A stretch of DNA of 8,389 nucleotides. Origin: Comamonadaceae bacterium (GTDB lineage: Bacteria; Pseudomonadota; Gammaproteobacteria; Burkholderiales; Burkholderiaceae). Below are positions 7,124 through 8,389 of the stretch, piece after piece. How positions within the stretch are numbered: position 1 is the stretch's first letter; every line of letters begins with the position of its first letter. A program made the position numbers and the translations under genes. The stretch is taken from positions 1 to 8,389 of the forward strand of contig CANNNB010000096.1 in NCBI GenBank assembly GCA_947505995.1. Direction: 5' to 3'. The notes below the pieces were generated by a model. The model had not been told where the DNA came from, did no database searches, and saw nothing but the letters and a program-made list of their open reading frames with translations.

Positions 7124-7636
7124 TTAAAGCCAAGGGGTGCCAGTTAAGTTGGGCAAATTGATGGCCAAGAACATCGTGAACAACCAAAAAACAGGTGCTG
7201 CAATAAGGAAGCCCAACACACAATCTTTAAGTGTTTGAGAAAGATTGCCTGCGGGGTCACCTTGAGACAAGCGAAGCCCTCTGACCGCCAAAACAAAACA
7301 GATGGCGCAACTCAACACAAACCCAGCCAAAGTGATCAGTGCAGCATTGGCCAATATGCCTGCCGAGACCCAAGCAAAAGCGTGCCAATCGGCTTTCTCT
7401 GAGCCGCTGGCCTCTGGCATGTTGCGGTAGCCACCAGTTATAGATTCGCAAATTAACCACACAGAGCAAGCTGCCAAAAAAACTGCCACCACCCATGGCA
7501 AAAAATTGGGTCCAACTCCCGCGTAGCCTGCTTCAGAGGAGATGCTGGTTGCGCCCCACATCATGAGCAATGACAACACCAAACCTGAGAGGCCGATGCC
7601 AATTTGTGTGGGGGAGGAAGAGAGGGGCTTCGACAT
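7124..7636 (-). CDS. tctB: tripartite tricarboxylate transporter, small membrane subunit TctB
   Basis: The small inner-membrane subunit of the TctABC transporter, 170 residues, normal for this poorly conserved family. Four hydrophobic segments are seen at about 11-30, 45-64, 86-118 (long, possibly two short ones) and 139-160. The short motif GVGPNFLP (41-48) before the second segment corresponds to the G-x-GP-x-F-[FL]-P element common in TctB. Between segments 2 and 3 is a polar loop (about 68-84). The ATG at 7636 is chosen because AAAAGGA lies 6 bases upstream; the frame extends six codons further to a TTG, but that would place the ribosome-binding site inside the gene. tctC lies upstream beyond a strong terminator hairpin, and tctA follows after 20 bases. 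The assignment rests as much on position between tctC and tctA as on sequence. Confidence 0.92.
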   Translation of the reverse strand: MSKPLSSSPTQIGIGLSGLVLSLLMMWGATSISSEAGYAGVGPNFLPWVVAVFLAACSVWLICESITGGYRNMPEASGSEKADWHAFAWVSAGILANAALITLAGFVLSCAICFVLAVRGLRLSQGDPAGNLSQTLKDCVLGFLIAAPVFWLFTMFLAINLPNLTGTPWL

Positions 7637-7642
7637 GAAGGG

Positions 7643-7649
7643 TCCTTTT
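7643..7649 (-). promoter_or_regulatory. ribosome-binding site deciding the tctB start
   Basis: On the minus strand this reads AAAAGGA, 6 bases before the ATG at 7636. It lies only a few bases beyond the U-tract of the upstream terminator, so transcripts that read through the terminator carry it intact. Confidence 0.7.
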
Positions 7650-7652
7650 GTC

Positions 7653-7681
7653 AAAAATTCTGGGTCCCTCAGGACCCAGAA
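7653..7681 (-). terminator. intrinsic terminator between tctC and tctB
   Basis: Read on the minus strand, TTCTGGGTCC (7681-7672), loop TGAG, GGACCCAGAA (7667-7658) is a perfect ten-base-pair stem with a four-base loop, followed at once by TTTTT (7657-7653). This is a textbook rho-independent terminator for minus-strand transcripts. It lies after tctC and before tctB, inside what is otherwise one operon, so it should act as a partial terminator that leaves more binding-protein mRNA than permease mRNA. On the plus strand the stem is followed by A and G bases, so it does not work in that direction. Confidence 0.88.
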
Positions 7682-7716
7682 AAAAAGAGACTGCTCAAAA
7701 AAATGGATCAGTCTTG

Positions 7717-7733
7717 ATTCACCATAAGTGAAT
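7717..7733 (-). repeat. small stem-loop just after the tctC stop codon
   Basis: ATTCAC (7717-7722) and GTGAAT (7728-7733) are perfect six-base arms around CATAA, two bases beyond the tctC stop on the minus strand. No U-tract follows, so it is not a terminator by itself. It could protect the 3' end of the tctC message, or be chance. Confidence 0.35.
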
Positions 7734-7735
7734 GC

Positions 7736-8389
7736 TTAAATCATGCCGGCCTTGACCATGGTGGCACGCAAACTTGCAAATTCAGTGTCTACAAAATCGT
7801 CAAATGCTGGGTTGGTCATCCAAGCCGGAGTCCAGTTGTTCTTTTCCAAAGACTCAGCCCAAGATTTGGACTTGGTGGCTTTCAAAACCATGTCGGTCAG
7901 GGCTTTGCGCTGTGCAGCTGTGAGGCCAGCGGGTGCATACACACCGCGCCAGTTGCCGATTTCAACGTTATAGCCTTGCTCAATCATTGTGGGGATGTTG
8001 ATGTCCTTCAAACGCTTGGCGGATGTGACTGCAATCGGGCGCATCTTGCCAGTTTCAATGTATTGCTGGAATTCGCTGTAGCCGCTGCCACCCACTGTGA
8101 CGTTGCCACCCAAGATGGCTGCGACCGCTTCGCCGCCGCCGCGGAACGGCACATAGTTGATCTTGGCTGCATCGACACCCACTTCGCGCGCCAACATGGC
8201 TGCGGCAATATGTTCTGTAGAACCGCGTGAACCACCGCCCCACTTGACGCTGCCAGGATCCTTTTTCAATTGCTCAACCACGTCCTTCATGGTTTTAAGT
8301 GGCGAATTGGCGGGCACCACAAACACGTTGTACTCGCTGGTTAAGCGTGCAATGGGTGTGACTTTATCAAGGCTGACTGGGGGCTTGCC
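7736..8389 (-). CDS. tctC: TctC/Bug-family periplasmic tricarboxylate-binding protein (C-terminal part, cut by window edge)
   Basis: The periplasmic binding component of the TctABC transporter. The visible 217 residues run from the right edge to the TAA at 7736-7738; about 105 N-terminal residues, including the signal peptide, lie outside. The frame stays open to the last base, so the internal GTG at 8324-8326 is not a start. Family features, counted from the first visible residue, are PIARLTSEYNVFVVPANSPL (12-31), a WGGGSRGSTEHIAAAMLARE stretch (50-69), YVPFRGGGEAVAAILGGNV (79-97), the GSGYSEF turn (101-107), RPIAVTSAKR (117-126), NWRGVYAPAGLT (146-157) and a helical C-terminus. Closing residues FASLRATMVKAGMI are typical. 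Its position directly upstream of tctB and tctA on the same strand supports TctC over an orphan Bug protein. An intrinsic terminator follows about 55 bases after the stop. The ligand is probably a di- or tricarboxylate, but it cannot be fixed from sequence. Confidence 0.95.
   Translation of the reverse strand, partial: GKPPVSLDKVTPIARLTSEYNVFVVPANSPLKTMKDVVEQLKKDPGSVKWGGGSRGSTEHIAAAMLAREVGVDAAKINYVPFRGGGEAVAAILGGNVTVGGSGYSEFQQYIETGKMRPIAVTSAKRLKDINIPTMIEQGYNVEIGNWRGVYAPAGLTAAQRKALTDMVLKATKSKSWAESLEKNNWTPAWMTNPAFDDFVDTEFASLRATMVKAGMI

Noticed and set aside
8324..8326. GTG as the start of the right-hand binding protein
   Set aside because: The frame continues open to the window edge and encodes the conserved PIARLTSEYNVFVV stretch across this codon, so the gene is simply truncated by the window.

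Overview
The window looks like chromosomal DNA from a betaproteobacterium, most likely Burkholderiales (Comamonadaceae-like). Three things support this. The dCTP deaminase is of the 189-residue beta/gamma type ([13 protein letters not shown]...). The RhlE-type helicase has an Arg/Glu/Asp-rich tail ending in an Ile-Lys-Pro-Lys-Arg-Lys block. Two separate Bug/TctC-type solute-binding proteins lie within 8.4 kb, a paralogous expansion characteristic of this order. The genus is inference. I see no RNA genes, insertion sequences, CRISPR arrays or phage genes.

Layout from left to right. (1) At 1-242, minus strand, is the N-terminal 80 residues of a Bug-family periplasmic binding protein with a twin-arginine-like signal peptide; it runs off the left edge. 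(2) A 154-base divergent intergenic region (243-396) separates it from dcd (397-966, plus), which is followed 20 bases later by rhlE (987-2444, plus). (3) A 93-base intergenic region with two short inverted repeats precedes a two-gene plus-strand unit: a TonB-dependent outer-membrane receptor (2538-4736) and a cytoplasmic alpha/beta hydrolase of the HGGYW, kynurenine-formamidase-like type (4749-5615). (4) A tripartite tricarboxylate transporter operon is read on the minus strand, tctC (8389-7736, 5' end missing), tctB (7636-7124) and tctA (7103-5604). It meets the hydrolase tail to tail with a 12-base overlap of the two reading frames.

How the genes may work together. TctC captures a carboxylate-like solute in the periplasm and hands it to the TctA/TctB membrane complex. 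A strong intrinsic terminator between tctC and tctB probably keeps the binding protein in excess over the membrane subunits. The TonB receptor and hydrolase form a plausible uptake-and-cleavage pair: outer-membrane import of a scarce ligand, then cytoplasmic ester or amide hydrolysis. Their substrate cannot be read from the sequence. dcd (dUTP supply for dTTP synthesis) and rhlE (RNA remodelling, ribosome and mRNA turnover) are housekeeping genes. Nothing here is clearly an undescribed system. The points most worth a second look are the receptor-hydrolase pair with its palindromic upstream region, the intra-operon terminator, and the overlapping convergent 3' ends with a shared hairpin.
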